Source: Begonia masoniana
Taxonomy: Eukaryota; Streptophyta; Magnoliopsida; Cucurbitales; Begoniaceae
Reading direction: 5' to 3'
DNA: 64,000 nucleotides
Assembly: GCA_022432975.1 (NCBI GenBank)
Contig: CM039509.1
Location: 6,201,043 to 6,265,042, forward strand
Position numbers and translations under genes: made by a program. Numbering within the stretch: the stretch's first letter is position 1; each line of letters opens with the position of its first letter. Under the pieces are notes generated by a model. That model searched no databases, was not told where the DNA came from, and saw only the letters and a list, made by a program, of their open reading frames with translations. Of this stretch, positions 54,027-64,000 are shown piece after piece.

Positions 54027-55060
54027 AGTCTGTATCCAAGTATATTCGGCAGTTCGAAGCATTTTAAAAGTTTGCGAGCCATTTGGTTATCAAAGAAGAG
54101 AACAAGGTCATTCAGTTCGTGCAAGGACTGAAACCTGAGATTTATAAGGGTGTGAAGATAGCGGGCACCCGGGGTATGCCGTATAGCGAAGTAACGGCCA
54201 AAGCACTAGAGGTAGAAGAGGCGGACCTCAAGTGTGTCAAGCAACGTGAGGCTTCTAGAAGGTTTTTCAGGGATGTTGCACCACAACAGGGCCGTGGGGG
54301 CCCTCAACAACAACAAAGGGGCACGAAGAGGCCAGACAAAAATCTAATTGGCCAAGGAAGCTGCCAGCGTCCTCAGGGTTTAAGAAAGTTCCCTCAGTGT
54401 CCAAAGTGTATGAGATTTCACCCGGGTGAGTGTAGAATGAGTGCAGGCAGGTGTTTCAACTGCAACGATGTCAGGCACATTTCCAGAGATTGTCCAAAGT
54501 CGAGGGTGACTCGGTGTTTCAATTGCAACGAGGTCGGGCACATGGCTAGAGATTGTCCAACCGCAAAGAAGGGTCCGACTAAGGTGGCACCTAAAGTTTT
54601 CGCTATGATCGAGTCCGGAGACGACGACCACCCCGCCGTAGTGTCAGGTACTGTGCTGATTAATATGGTGCATGCATATACTTTAATTGATTCCGGGGTG
54701 ACACACTCCTTTGTAGCAATGGCATTCGTCGTCAAATTAAATTTGTGGCATACATCAATTGAGCATGTGTATGAGGTTTCGTTACCCTCTGGTGATCGCA
54801 TGCATTCTAATCAAGTGGTGTGTGATAGTATGGTGTCAGTGGGAAGCAAGAGCCTACCTGATGACTTGATCATTATAGGGATAATGGGTTATGACGTGAT
54901 TTTGGGGATAGACTGGCTGTTCGAGTATCATCCAATGATAGACTGCAGATCGAGAATAGTGAGTTTTCAACCCCGAGATGGCGAGAAACATATTCTGCAA
55001 GCCCTGAAGAACACAAGGAAGCTATCTGTTATGGCATCCGTCACGGCTCGGCATTATGCG
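54027..55060 (+). pseudogene. Gypsy gag C-terminus and protease (unit 1 copy)
   Basis: Resumes gag as ESVSKYIRQFEAF, then a TAA stop. It is open again from 54083 with KVIQFVQGLKPEIYKGVKIA, and two CCHC zinc knuckles (CFNCNDVRHISRDC, CFNCNEVGHMARDC) at about 54,450-54,560; the second is canonical, while the first lacks the usual Gly before His. The aspartic protease follows: LIDSGVTHSF (active-site DSG, with the usual Ala replaced by Val) and DVILGIDWL. It is cut by LTR 5 directly after ARHYA. This is the standard gag-protease order of a Gypsy chromovirus; no reverse transcriptase or integrase is present in the window. Confidence 0.9.
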
Positions 55061-55336
55061 TGTAACACCCGAGAATTTTTCCTGAATGTGTACTGCTTTA
55101 GATTTAATTAAGTTATGGATCTTAAAATTATTTAAATTTAGAAGAGAAGGATTGGAGAGTCAATTTATGGAATTTAATGGGTTATTTAGTTTCTTAAAAA
55201 CTTGGGATTTTCTTTGGAAGAGGTTTCTAAAATTTTAGGCCTAGTGGACGCGAAATTAACGGAAATACGGAAGTTCAAATATGTGAGGGCAATTTAGTCA
55301 TTTAACTAAAATAATAATAAAAAAAAAATATAGAAA

Positions 55337-55365
55337 CAGAATGGCTTCACGAAGAAGCCATTCTG
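55337..55365 (+). other. Hairpin in LTR 5
   Basis: CAGAATGGCTTC-ACGAA-GAAGCCATTCTG, sharing its stem core with solo LTR 3. Confidence 0.78.
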
Positions 55366-55849
55366 CTTCGCTTCTTAACCCGAGCCCCGTTGAGAGAAGA
55401 GCGCGAGCGACCTCCCTCCGACGGCGACCATGCGATTCCAGCCACCGTTCAGACGAGCGAACTCCGGCGAGCTGAAGCCAGAGCTCGGTTCGGCTTTCTC
55501 CGCACCATACCTGACCCAAAACAGGTCGAGCCATAGGTGACGTGATGTGCCAAACCCAGCGAGCTAGGACGCTAGGTTAGTAATGAATTGTGTATTTTGT
55601 CGCCTTCGGGCCTACACCACAGAACGATAGTGTATTGTTTGGTGTTTGAGTATTGTTTGATGAATTGCTGGGTTGTTATTGTTAGTGTTTGAGTATTGTT
55701 TGATAAATTGCTGGGTTGTTATTATTTGGTGTTTAAGTGTTGTGTGATGAAATTCTTGGTTGTTGTTTGGTGTTTGAATATTGTGTGAATGACATATGTA
55801 ATGTTGAAGCTTGAACAAATAAGAGTGGTAAGCATGAACGTTGTTAAGA

Positions 55850-56430
55850 AAAACACTAGAGATTAAAGCCTCGTCGTTAAAGTGCAGGATGCCTAGAGGC
55901 TTTAACGACTCGTCGTTAAGGGCTAGAGTAAGCACTAGGAGTTAAATGCCTCGTGTTAAAGTGCAGGATGCACTAGAGGATTTAACGACTCGTCGTAAGG
56001 TGCTAGAGTAAGCACTAGGAGAGTTAAATGCTCGTCCTTAAAGTGCAGGATGCATAGGGATTTAACGACTCGTCGTTAAGGTGCTAGGAGTAGCATAGAG
56101 AGTTAAATGCTCGTCGTAAAAGTGCAGGATGCACAGAGGATAACAGCTAGGCGTTAAGGGTGATATAGACGTATGCACTAGAGAGTTTAAATGCCTCGTC
56201 GTTTAAAGTGAGGATGACTAGAGGATTAAAACGGCTCGTAGTAATGGCTTAGAGTACGCACTAGAGAGTAAATGACTTGTCGTGACATGCAGGGAGCACT
56301 GGAGGATTTAAACGACCTCGGTCGGATAAACATGCAGAGATGCACTAGGAGTTGAATGCCTGGCGTTAAAGTGCGAGTCGCCTAGAGGGGTTTAAGTCTC
56401 GTCGTTTAACGTGCATGAGGGAGTAAGAAA
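55850..56430 (+). repeat. Minisatellite of LTR 5, noisy copy
   Basis: ~85-90-bp unit made of GCACTAGAG(AG)TTAAATGCC, CGTCGTTAAAGTGCAGGATG and CACTAGAGGATTTAACGACT; about seven units with many small indels. Confidence 0.82.
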
Positions 56431-56760
56431 AATAGCAGGTGGCGTAGCATTGGCATGTGTAGGAGGCGGCATGTTGCGCATTGTGTTTGTTTACATTTGT
56501 GTTATATTACTTGCTACCGTAAGCTTACGGGTGTGGGTATGTTCGTGTGTAGGTATGACGCAGTTACAGGTGAGCTACGCGATGTGAGACAGGAATTGGG
56601 AGTGAAGTCGTCAGCGACGCAAGGGGCTGCAGGTGTAGGCAGTTTTGGGGGGCATCGAACCTGTATTCGGGGGAATGTGGGGCTTTATATTTTGATAGTT
56701 TATTTGTAGCTGTTTGTTTGTAGAAAAGATGGGAATTGCGTAATAAATCTGTTTTCAGGT

Positions 56761-56861
56761 CCATGGGGAAGGGAATTCAAGGAGACTTTCTACGAGAAGT
56801 ACTTCAACAGTATGGTGCAGGAAACTAAGATGATGGAATTTTTTACAATTAAAGCAGACGG
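56761..56861 (+). pseudogene. Gypsy gag fragment (unit 2 copy)
   Basis: A copy of 49441-49539 with small indels (GAAGGGAATTC and TTTTTTAC in place of GAAGGAATTC and TTTTTAC) that shift the frame. The GACGG target duplication lies at 56857-56861 and an extra T precedes the LTR start. Confidence 0.85.
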
Positions 56862-56862
56862 T

Positions 56863-59800
56863 TGTAACGACCCAGAGCTAAGGATATATTTTTTTTTAAA
56901 AATAAAACTCCTGGACGTTCAACTCAGGCAACATAACTCAGTCATTTAAACCTTAGAACAACCACTTGTAAACTTTTCCTTTAAAACTCGTGGACAGGTA
57001 AAAGAACAACAATCTAAGACCTTAAATTCTCTGAACTCGAGTCTTTCATAAATCTGATAGCACACTCATCCACAGAGTCGAACGACATAACTTGGGCAAC
57101 AATCTTATCTACAAGGTCAGGTGGCTTTATCATCACGGACTACTCAGACTTTATTGTCCACAGACTACAATGGACGATAACTTTGGACGATACATTGTCT
57201 ATAGACCACGTGACTTTAATGTCCCGGTCCACGTGACTATAATGTCCACGGACCACGTGACTACTTACTCACGGGTTACAGACTCATTGTCCACAGACCA
57301 ACGTCCATGGACTTATTTAAATTTGCCATCCACAGACCACGTGACTTCGTCGTCCACAGTCACGTGACCACTTACTTTGGACAACGTATTCGTCCATGTA
57401 ATTCTGGACAACGATTTACTTACAACTCTGGACTACTATTTTTGCTTACAACTCTAGACGATTGTTTTTACTTACAAAATAAAACACATAGACAACCGAT
57501 CAACCGCCCTCCTTGGCAAATGTTCGGCTAACTCTCTGGAACTGACTCTATAAATATTCTCACATCTCATTTCAAATGAAAACCATTTTACTCATAAAAA
57601 CTTAAACATGCGTAGTGGAAAACTTAAAGGAAAACAGATGAATCTTTAGTCTTAAATCCTCTTTAAACATGAATTTGTACCAGACAACCCCAGCATTCAT
57701 CATCATAAGAAAGCCTTATCTTACTTATACTTCAGTATCATAAACCTTACTAAATATACTAGGAGCAACACCACGCGGTCAAAATCACCACCCAGCACAA
57801 AATCCACGCCATGAGCACCATCCAGCAACCCGACTTAGACATTTTCATTCAGTTTGAGGTCCTCACCTTCTAACTCGTCACTTACATCATAAGGTTTAAA
57901 CTATAAGCCTAATGCTTAGTAAGGAGTGCAATATATAGTACTCATGAATGCATGCTTTGAAAGAAATCATAATCATGTTCTTATCTCGTACATTACATGA
58001 CATATACATATACTTACTCATTGATTCATTGTGTGCATGTACATGGCCCTCTCGGACAGAAATCTTGGTCCAATGAATGGACAGTGACATTTTCATGTTC
58101 TTTTACTCGTTCTTGTTCTTTTCATGTTCTTGTTCTTTTCATGTTCTTGTTCTTTTCATGTTCTTGTTCATCATTTACATAACATGGATCAAGGAGGGTT
58201 TGTGCTGAAGGGGGTAGGCAGAGTGCGTGTACATGGTCCTCTCGGACAGAAATCTTGGTCCCTTTCTGGACAGTGACCATGGCCAAACCGCCCCAACCCT
58301 CACTTAATCATGGTTGCATACATTCATATTCATATCTCATTTATAAAAGAAGCATATACATAAAACATTTTCGTATTCTTGGAAGACAAATCTTGATGCA
58401 GGAACATGAATGCACTTAAATCATCAGACTATGGAAAGAATCATACCAGAACAGACGGCTTCATAAACTCTATCATAACATCACATAACATAACTCTTAG
58501 TCAACCATAACTCATCAAGTAACATCAATACAGATTTTCTAGTACCCTTGTGATGTAGGGCTCTAATGGCAAAAAAATCTTAATACACTCACTTACCTGG
58601 ACTCCTTAGCAATGGTCGTGCTTTCGCTCAAAGTCTTTTCCACGTAGAGCTTTGAACTTCGAAGGGAAGAAGGAGAAGTTGATTGCCAATGGAGGAAATC
58701 TGTAATACCCGGCTTTACGAGATATTAATATTTAATGCATGATGGCATTTTTGTAAATATATCAATCAAGTCCGTTTTGCGAACGGAAAACGTCATTACG
58801 ATCTTAACGATTAATAGGAATTTTAAGGAATTTACGGGATTTTTCGGAGTGATAACGCTATATTTCGAAAAATTACGTTTCTCGTAATATAAAAGACGTT
58901 TTAGTAAAAATAGTAAACGTGGTCCGATTTGCAAATGGACAGTTTTAAAAGAACCCTAGTAATAAGTTGGGTTTACTGGAGAAATATGGAGATTTGGAGA
59001 AACCGAATCGTTAGACAATTAACGAACGAGGGACGAAACAAATGGAAAACAAAAGAAGGGCAAAATGGTAAATTGCCAAGTCAATTTAAATAAAACAAAA
59101 ATTCTTCTCTTTTCTCCCTCACTTCTCCTTCTTCGCGAGAACCTTCCTTCGCCGGCGATTTTCTTCCCCCACGCACGGCGTTCTCCATTTCCGACGATCG
59201 AGCTCTCCGATCGTCTCGATCCTTCACGTTTCTTCCTCCTCTCACAACCCTAGGTAAGATTCTAAAGCTTTAGGAACGTATTGTTTGGTTTTTTACGGAG
59301 TTAAAAACGTTAGGGTTCTGTTTAGGGTTTTGTTAAAAAATGCGAATTAGGGTTCGAAATTTATAGGTAGTGTGATTAAGGATATAGTGAACGTATCGAA
59401 CGTTATGGGACGAATTTAATTGATTAGGACGAATGTTAAAATTGAGAAATTTCGGGTTTTAGGGAAAAACTTGTTGATTGTTCTTTCGAGGTATCAGTCG
59501 TAAATTGTTTGTCGATATGCCTCGATTAGTTCAATTAGAGCTTTAAGGAATCTCCTTGGTAAAGATTTCGTTAAAAATTGGACGTTTAATAGTTTAAACT
59601 CGTTTTAACGATAATTTGGTGAAATTGCCTAGGTAAACAACGCTCGTGGACGGAGCTTGAGCTGCAATGGACACGAGGTAAGTTCTCGTGATCTTTTCTG
59701 GCCGATTGGTTACACTGTACATCGAAGTCGTCTCGAGGAGTTTGGTGATGCGTTTGTTTAAATTGTTTTGGTTGGGTAGCTAGGTTAGTCGTTTATAGGT

Positions 59801-61327
59801 TATGTTTGTTTATCGTCTTGATGGTACACATGCTGGTTGTTTACTTTATGCATTTGACTGCTCATGCATCACATCTGTTAAAGCATATGTTTAAGGGAAC
59901 GAAATGAATCTATGTAATCTGTTATCTGGTCACGGCGAGGTGGTTTAGACCTCGGTGACATTCTGTCTGCGACCTAATTAAAAGTAAAATGAACCAACAA
60001 AATCTACGTAATCTGTTATCTGGTCACGACGAGGTGGGTTTAGGCCTCGGTGACGATCTGTCTGCGACGTAATGAATCTGAATCTGCTATCTGCATGTTT
60101 TATGAATGACATTTGCATCTGCACGCATTCTGCATGTACGAGAGCTTGCTGAGATTTTTATCTCATAGGTGTCTGTATGGTGTAGGTGACTTCAACATAG
60201 GTGAGGACAAGATCCCTCCACCTGAGGAGTGATGCAGTTGACGGAGGATGGCTTGCGTGGTGTGCTGGCGCAGTCGATGCTAACCTGACCCGTGGGGATG
60301 TATGTATAGGTTTTGGGGTTATTGGGATCGTCTGGGCTGATGGTTGTATAGACATTTTAGGATGTTTGGATCTGATAGTTGATAGGTTAAATGATTTATA
60401 AATGTTTTGGAAATTGATTTTATAACCTTTTGTTTGATTTCAAAACAGGTGGATTTGTTTAGGTTTCAAACATATCCACGCAGTTTGTTTTCATGAAAAT
60501 TGATCGCATTTTAGATACGTTTTGAGTCGTTATTTAGGGTGATTCGGTGAATGTGAAAAAGATGAGGATACGCGTGAGTTTATATTTGATGTTATTGTGT
60601 TGGTTAGGGTTATGTATAAGTCGTATTTGTGTAGTTGGCGCAAGAAAGAAAAAGAAAGAAAGAAAGAGGAAAGAAATGGAACGAAAGAGGGAGGGAGGCA
60701 GTGAGGGTGGCGATTGATCGCCTGAGGAGGGGATCAATCGCCCCTCTTGGATCGCCACTCCCTGGAATTCCAGGGAGTGTGGCGATTGATCGCCACTGGC
60801 GTTTTGGCAACAAGCGGACAATCGCCTGTTGCAATCTCCTACGGGCGATTGATCGCCCCTGTATATTTGGGATGAAATCCCTTTTTGTCCCTCGGCCGAT
60901 ACTTAGTTGTTTTAAATGTTTTTAATTGTTTTACATATTTGTTTTAATTGTTTTAGTATTTGTTTTAAACGAATTACTAAACGAACTCTGATTTCGATTT
61001 AATAACCGCTTAAGGTTAGGTCTAAAGTTTATAATGATAAGTATAGAAAAATAGTACGGGAAAAATTGGGTACAGTATTAGGGTCGTTACAAAATCACCA
61101 TGGGGAGATTTCTTGGAGGAGGAGTCAGCCGCCAGAGGGAGCTCACGGAGTGGAGGAGGTTTAAGTGAGGTTTTAGAATTTTCCTTTTCTATTTATATTC
61201 GATCCAAATCACTTTAATTACAAATTTTGCCATTAACCTACTTTTCTTTTTGTAATCTCCTTATCCCATAAACCACACCATAAATAACCACGGGATAAAA
61301 TACCCAATAAAAGTGCTGGTTGTTACA
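56863..61327 (-). mobile_element. Solo LTR 6 with nested LTR 4 (unit 2 copy)
   Basis: Duplicate of 49540-54021 with the same ends and GACGG on the right (61328-61332). Nested LTR 4 is at 58701-61091 with AAATC duplications (58696-58700, 61092-61096). Because the insertions share sites with unit 1, the block duplicated after both insertions, or the assembly duplicated it. Confidence 0.85.
58701..61091 (+). mobile_element. Solo LTR 4 (unit 2 copy)
   Basis: 2,391 bp against 2,403 bp in unit 1. The differences are mostly single-base losses in homopolymers or short runs. Splice-like sites, the ~60-base direct repeat and GGCGATTGATCGCC palindromes are all present. Confidence 0.88.
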
Positions 61328-61332
61328 GACGG

Positions 61333-62368
61333 AGTCTGTATCCAAGTATATTCGGCAGTTCGAAGCATTTTAAAGTTTGCGAGCCATTTGGTTATCAAAG
61401 AAGAGAACAAGGTCATTCAGTTCGTGCAAGGACTGAAACCTGAGATTTATAAGGGTGTGAAGATAGCGGGCACCCGGGGTATGCCGTATAGCGAAGTAAC
61501 GGCCAAAGCACTAGAGGTAGAAGAGGCGGACCTCAAGTGTGTCAAGCAACGTGAGGCTTCTAGAAGGTTTTTTCAGGGATGTTGCACCACAACAGGGCCG
61601 TGGGGGGCCCTCAACAACAACAAAGGGGCACGAAGAGGCCAGACAAAATCTAATTGGCCAAGGAAGCTGCCAGCGTCCTCAGGGTTTAAGAAAGTTCCCT
61701 CAGTGTCCAAAGTGTATGAGATTTCACCCGGGTGAGTGTAGAATGAGTGCAGGCAGGTGTTTCAACTGCAACGATGTCAGGCACATTTCCAGAGATTGTC
61801 CAAAGTCGAGGGTGACTCGGTGTTTCAATTGCAACGAGGTCGGGCACATGGCTAGAGATTGTCCAACCGCAAAGAAGGGTCCGACTAAGGTGGCACCTAA
61901 AGTTTTCGCTATGATCGAGTCCGGAGACGACGACCACCCCGCCGTAGTGTCAGGTACTGTGCTGATTAATATGGTGCATGCATATACTTTAATTGATTCC
62001 GGGGTGACACACTCCTTTGTAGCAATGGCATTCGTCGTCAAATTAAATTTGTGGCATACATCAATTGAGCATGTGTATGAGGTTTCGTTACCCTCTGGTG
62101 ATCGCATGCATTCTAATCAAGTGGTGTGTGATAGTATGGTGTCAGTGGGAAGCAAGAGCCTACCTGATGACTTGATCATTATAGGGATAATGGGTTATGA
62201 CGTGATTTTGGGGATAGACTGGCTGTTCGAGTATCATCCAATGATAGACTGCAGATCGAGAATAGTGAGTTTTCAACCCCGAGATGGCGAGAAACATATT
62301 CTGCAAGCCCTGAAGAACACAAGGAAGCTATCTGTTATGGCATCCGTCACGGCTCGGCATTATGCGTG
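61333..62368 (+). pseudogene. Gypsy gag C-terminus and protease (unit 2 copy, frameshifted)
   Basis: Same as 54027-55060 but broken into two frames by single-base homopolymer differences (for example one extra T in a T-run near 61,570 and one extra G in a G-run near 61,605). The zinc knuckles and the LIDSGVTHSF and DVILGIDWL motifs are intact in the second frame. Confidence 0.88.
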
Positions 62369-64000
62369 TAACACCGAGAATTTTTCCTGAATGTGTACTG
62401 CTTAGATTTAATTAAGTTATGGATCTTAAAATTATTTAAATTTAGAAGAGAAGGATTGGAGAGTCAATTTATGGAATTTAATGGGTTATTTAGTTTCTTA
62501 AAAACTTGGGATTTTCTTTGGAAGAGGTTTCTAAAATTTTAGGCCTAGTGGACGCGAAATTAACGGAAATACGGAAGTTCAAATATGTGAGGGCAATTTA
62601 GTCATTTAACTAAAATAATAATAAAAAAAAATATAGAAACAGAATGGCTTCACGAAGAAGCCATTCTGCTTCGCTTCTTAACCCGAGCCCGTTGAGAGAA
62701 GAGCGCGAGCGACCTCCCTCCGACGGCGACCATGCGATTCCAGCCACCGTTCAGACGAGCGAACTCCGGCGAGCTGAAGCCAGAGCTCGGTTCGGCTTTC
62801 TCCGCACCATACCTGACCCAAAACAGGTCGAGCCATAGGTGACGTGATGTGCCAAACCCAGCGAGCTAGGACGCTAGGTTAGTAATGAATTGTGTATTTT
62901 GTCGCCTTCGGGCCTACACCACAGAACGATAGTGTATTGTTTGGTGTTTGAGTATGTTTGATGAATTGCTGGGTTGTTATTGTTAGTGTTTGAGTATGTT
63001 TGATAAATTGCTGGGTTGTTATTATTTGGTGTTTAAGTGTTGTGTGATGAAATCTTGGTTTGTTGTTGGTGTTTGAATATTGTGTGAATGACATATGTAA
63101 TGTTGAAGCTATGAAAATAAGAGTGGTAAGCATGAACGTGTAAGAAAAGCACTAGAGAGTAAATGCCTCGTCGTTAAAGTGCAGGATGCACTAGAGGATT
63201 TTAACGACTCGTCGTTAAGGTGCTAGAGTAAGCACTAGAGAGTAAATGCCTCGTCGTTAAAGTGCAGGATGCACTAGAGGATTTAACGACTCGTCGTTAA
63301 GGTGCTAGAGTAAGCACTAGAGAGTTAAATGCCTCGTCCTTAAAGTGCAGGATGCACTAGAGGATTAACGACTCGTCGTTAAGGTGCTAGAGTAAGCACT
63401 AGAGAGTAAATGCCTCGTCGTTAAAGTGCAGGATGCACTAGAGGATTAACGACTCGTCGTTAAGGTGCTAGAGTATGCACTAGAGAGTTAAATGCCTCGT
63501 CGTTAAAGTGCAGGATGCACTAGAGGATTTAACGTCTCGTCGTTAATGTGCTAGAGTAAGCACTAGAGAGTTAAATGCCTTGTCGTTAAAGTGCAGGATG
63601 CACTAGAGGATTTACGACTCGTCGTTAACATGCTAGAGCATGCCCTAGGGAGTTGAATGCCTCGTCGTTAAAGTGCGAGTAGCACTAGAGGGTTTAACGT
63701 CTCGTCGTTAACGTGCATGAGTGAGTAAGAAAATAGCAGAGTGAGTAGCATTGGCATGTGTTAGGAGGCGGTGTGCGCATTGTGTTTGTTTACATTTGTG
63801 TTATTCATTACTTGCTACCGTAAGCTTACGTGTGTGTGTGTGTTCTGTGGTGTAGGTATTGACGCAGTTACAGGTGAGCTAAGCGAGTGAGCCAGGACTT
63901 GGGAGTAGTCAGAGACGCACGGGGCATGCCGGTGTAGGCAGTTGTTGGGGCGCCTCGACCATGGTCTTCGGGGGAATGTGGGGCTTTATATTTTGATAGT
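62369..64000 (+). mobile_element. LTR 5, 5' part (unit 2 copy, runs off the window)
   Basis: Starts TGTAACACCGAGAA (one C fewer than in unit 1). It has the same hairpin at about 62,641-62,668. This is the clean version of the minisatellite and of the acceptor-like GTGTAG/GTATTGACG site (63855/63856) with the 18-nt exon-like piece ending ACAG/GTGAG (63873/63874). Confidence 0.82.
63145..63715 (+). repeat. Minisatellite of LTR 5, clean copy
   Basis: About seven regular units of ~85 bp. Each holds two alternating halves: GCACTAGAGAGTTAAATGCC then CGTCGTTAAAGTGCAGGAT, and GCACTAGAGGATTTAACGAC then TCGTCGTTAAGGTGCTAGAG. The halves share GCACTAGAG and TCGTCGTTAA, so the unit is itself a diverged dimer. 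Confidence 0.92.

Larger units (their letters stand above)
55061..56756 (+). mobile_element. LTR 5, 5' part (unit 1 copy, truncated at the duplication junction)
   Basis: Starts TGTAACACCCGAGAA within the protease frame. No end is present because the 7.32-kb duplication junction follows. It has a hairpin at 55337-55365, acceptor-like ACAG/GTCGAG (55524/55525), a weak donor GCTAG/GTTAGT (55575/55576), the minisatellite, then GTGTAG/GTATGACG (56552/56553) and ACAG/GTGAGC (56569/56570). The last ~900 bases are noisy relative to the unit 2 copy. Confidence 0.8.
49441..56760. repeat. 7.32-kb tandem duplication, unit 1
   Basis: Starts at CCATGGGGAAGG inside gag and is repeated from 56761 in the same orientation. 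It contains gag middle, LTR 6 with nested LTR 4, gag/protease and the first 1.7 kb of LTR 5. The two copies are nearly identical except for scattered single-base, mostly homopolymer, indels and a noisy final ~900 bases in this copy. Confidence 0.92.
56761..64000. repeat. 7.32-kb tandem duplication, unit 2 (cut by window end)
   Basis: Repeats 49441-56760. At 63,980-64,000 the sequence corresponds to about 56,680-56,700 of unit 1, so some 60 bases of the unit lie beyond the window edge. Confidence 0.92.

Noticed and set aside
63145..63715. CRISPR-like array
   Set aside because: Regular repeats without unique spacers; the whole unit is repeated, and the DNA is plant nuclear. It is an LTR minisatellite.

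Overview
This 64 kb window is nuclear DNA from a flowering plant, most likely a eudicot. The evidence is spliced genes with GT-AG introns, an RS40/RS41-type SR splicing-factor gene, two intronless DREB-type AP2/ERF genes, a 16-exon ABCB26-type half-transporter, and plant retroelements (Copia, Tekay/Del-like Gypsy, Cassandra). I cannot name the species from sequence alone.

Layout. 1-1.4 kb: 5' end of an SR-protein gene (minus strand), running off the left edge. 1.4-7 kb: AT-rich intergenic DNA with a GC-rich island. 6.98-11.55 kb: a decayed but structurally complete Copia element (LTRs, PBS, PPT, 5-bp TSD) split by a foldback SINE-like insertion. 12.86-13.58 kb and 18.42-19.06 kb: two DREB transcription factor genes on the plus strand, separated by AT-rich DNA and a 660-bp Mutator-type MITE with a perfect 9-bp TSD. 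19.46-25.95 kb: the ABCB26-like gene (minus strand), open except for one extra G in exon 1. 27.26-41.65 kb: tandem ~1.54-kb units, each with a TATA box, tRNA-Met primer site, leader and two short ORFs joined by a TAATG stop/start. They look like a pararetrovirus or a gag-only retroelement, and are interrupted by a complete Cassandra element and by two copies of a 2.7-kb solo LTR. 41.65-64 kb: the 5' LTR, primer site, gag and protease of a Tekay/Del-like Gypsy element, hit repeatedly by other insertions: a solo LTR inside the LTR, a four-LTR Cassandra array inside gag, a nest of two LTRs inside gag, and a further LTR inside the protease region. The 49.44-56.76 kb segment is then repeated from 56.76 kb to the window end.

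Two things deserve most attention. (1) Six diverged LTRs (2-2.7 kb) share an ordered set of splice-like signals. Most show donor 1, acceptor 1, a 45-58 nt exon, the strong donor CAG/GTAAGT, a family-specific minisatellite, an acceptor usually GTGTAG, and a 14-18 nt microexon ending AG/GTGAG. This suggests that these LTRs encode a multi-intron leader whose intron 2 hosts fast-evolving tandem repeats. (2) Parts of the window are probably assembly artefacts. 35.39-41.02 kb is an indel-ridden copy of 29.59-35.39 kb, and 55.8-56.76 kb is an indel-ridden copy of 63.1-64 kb. Copy number and reading-frame breaks in these blocks should not be trusted before checking against reads.

The only genes likely to work for the host are the SR gene, the two DREB genes and the ABCB26-like gene. 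Everything to the right of about 27.2 kb is repeat-derived.
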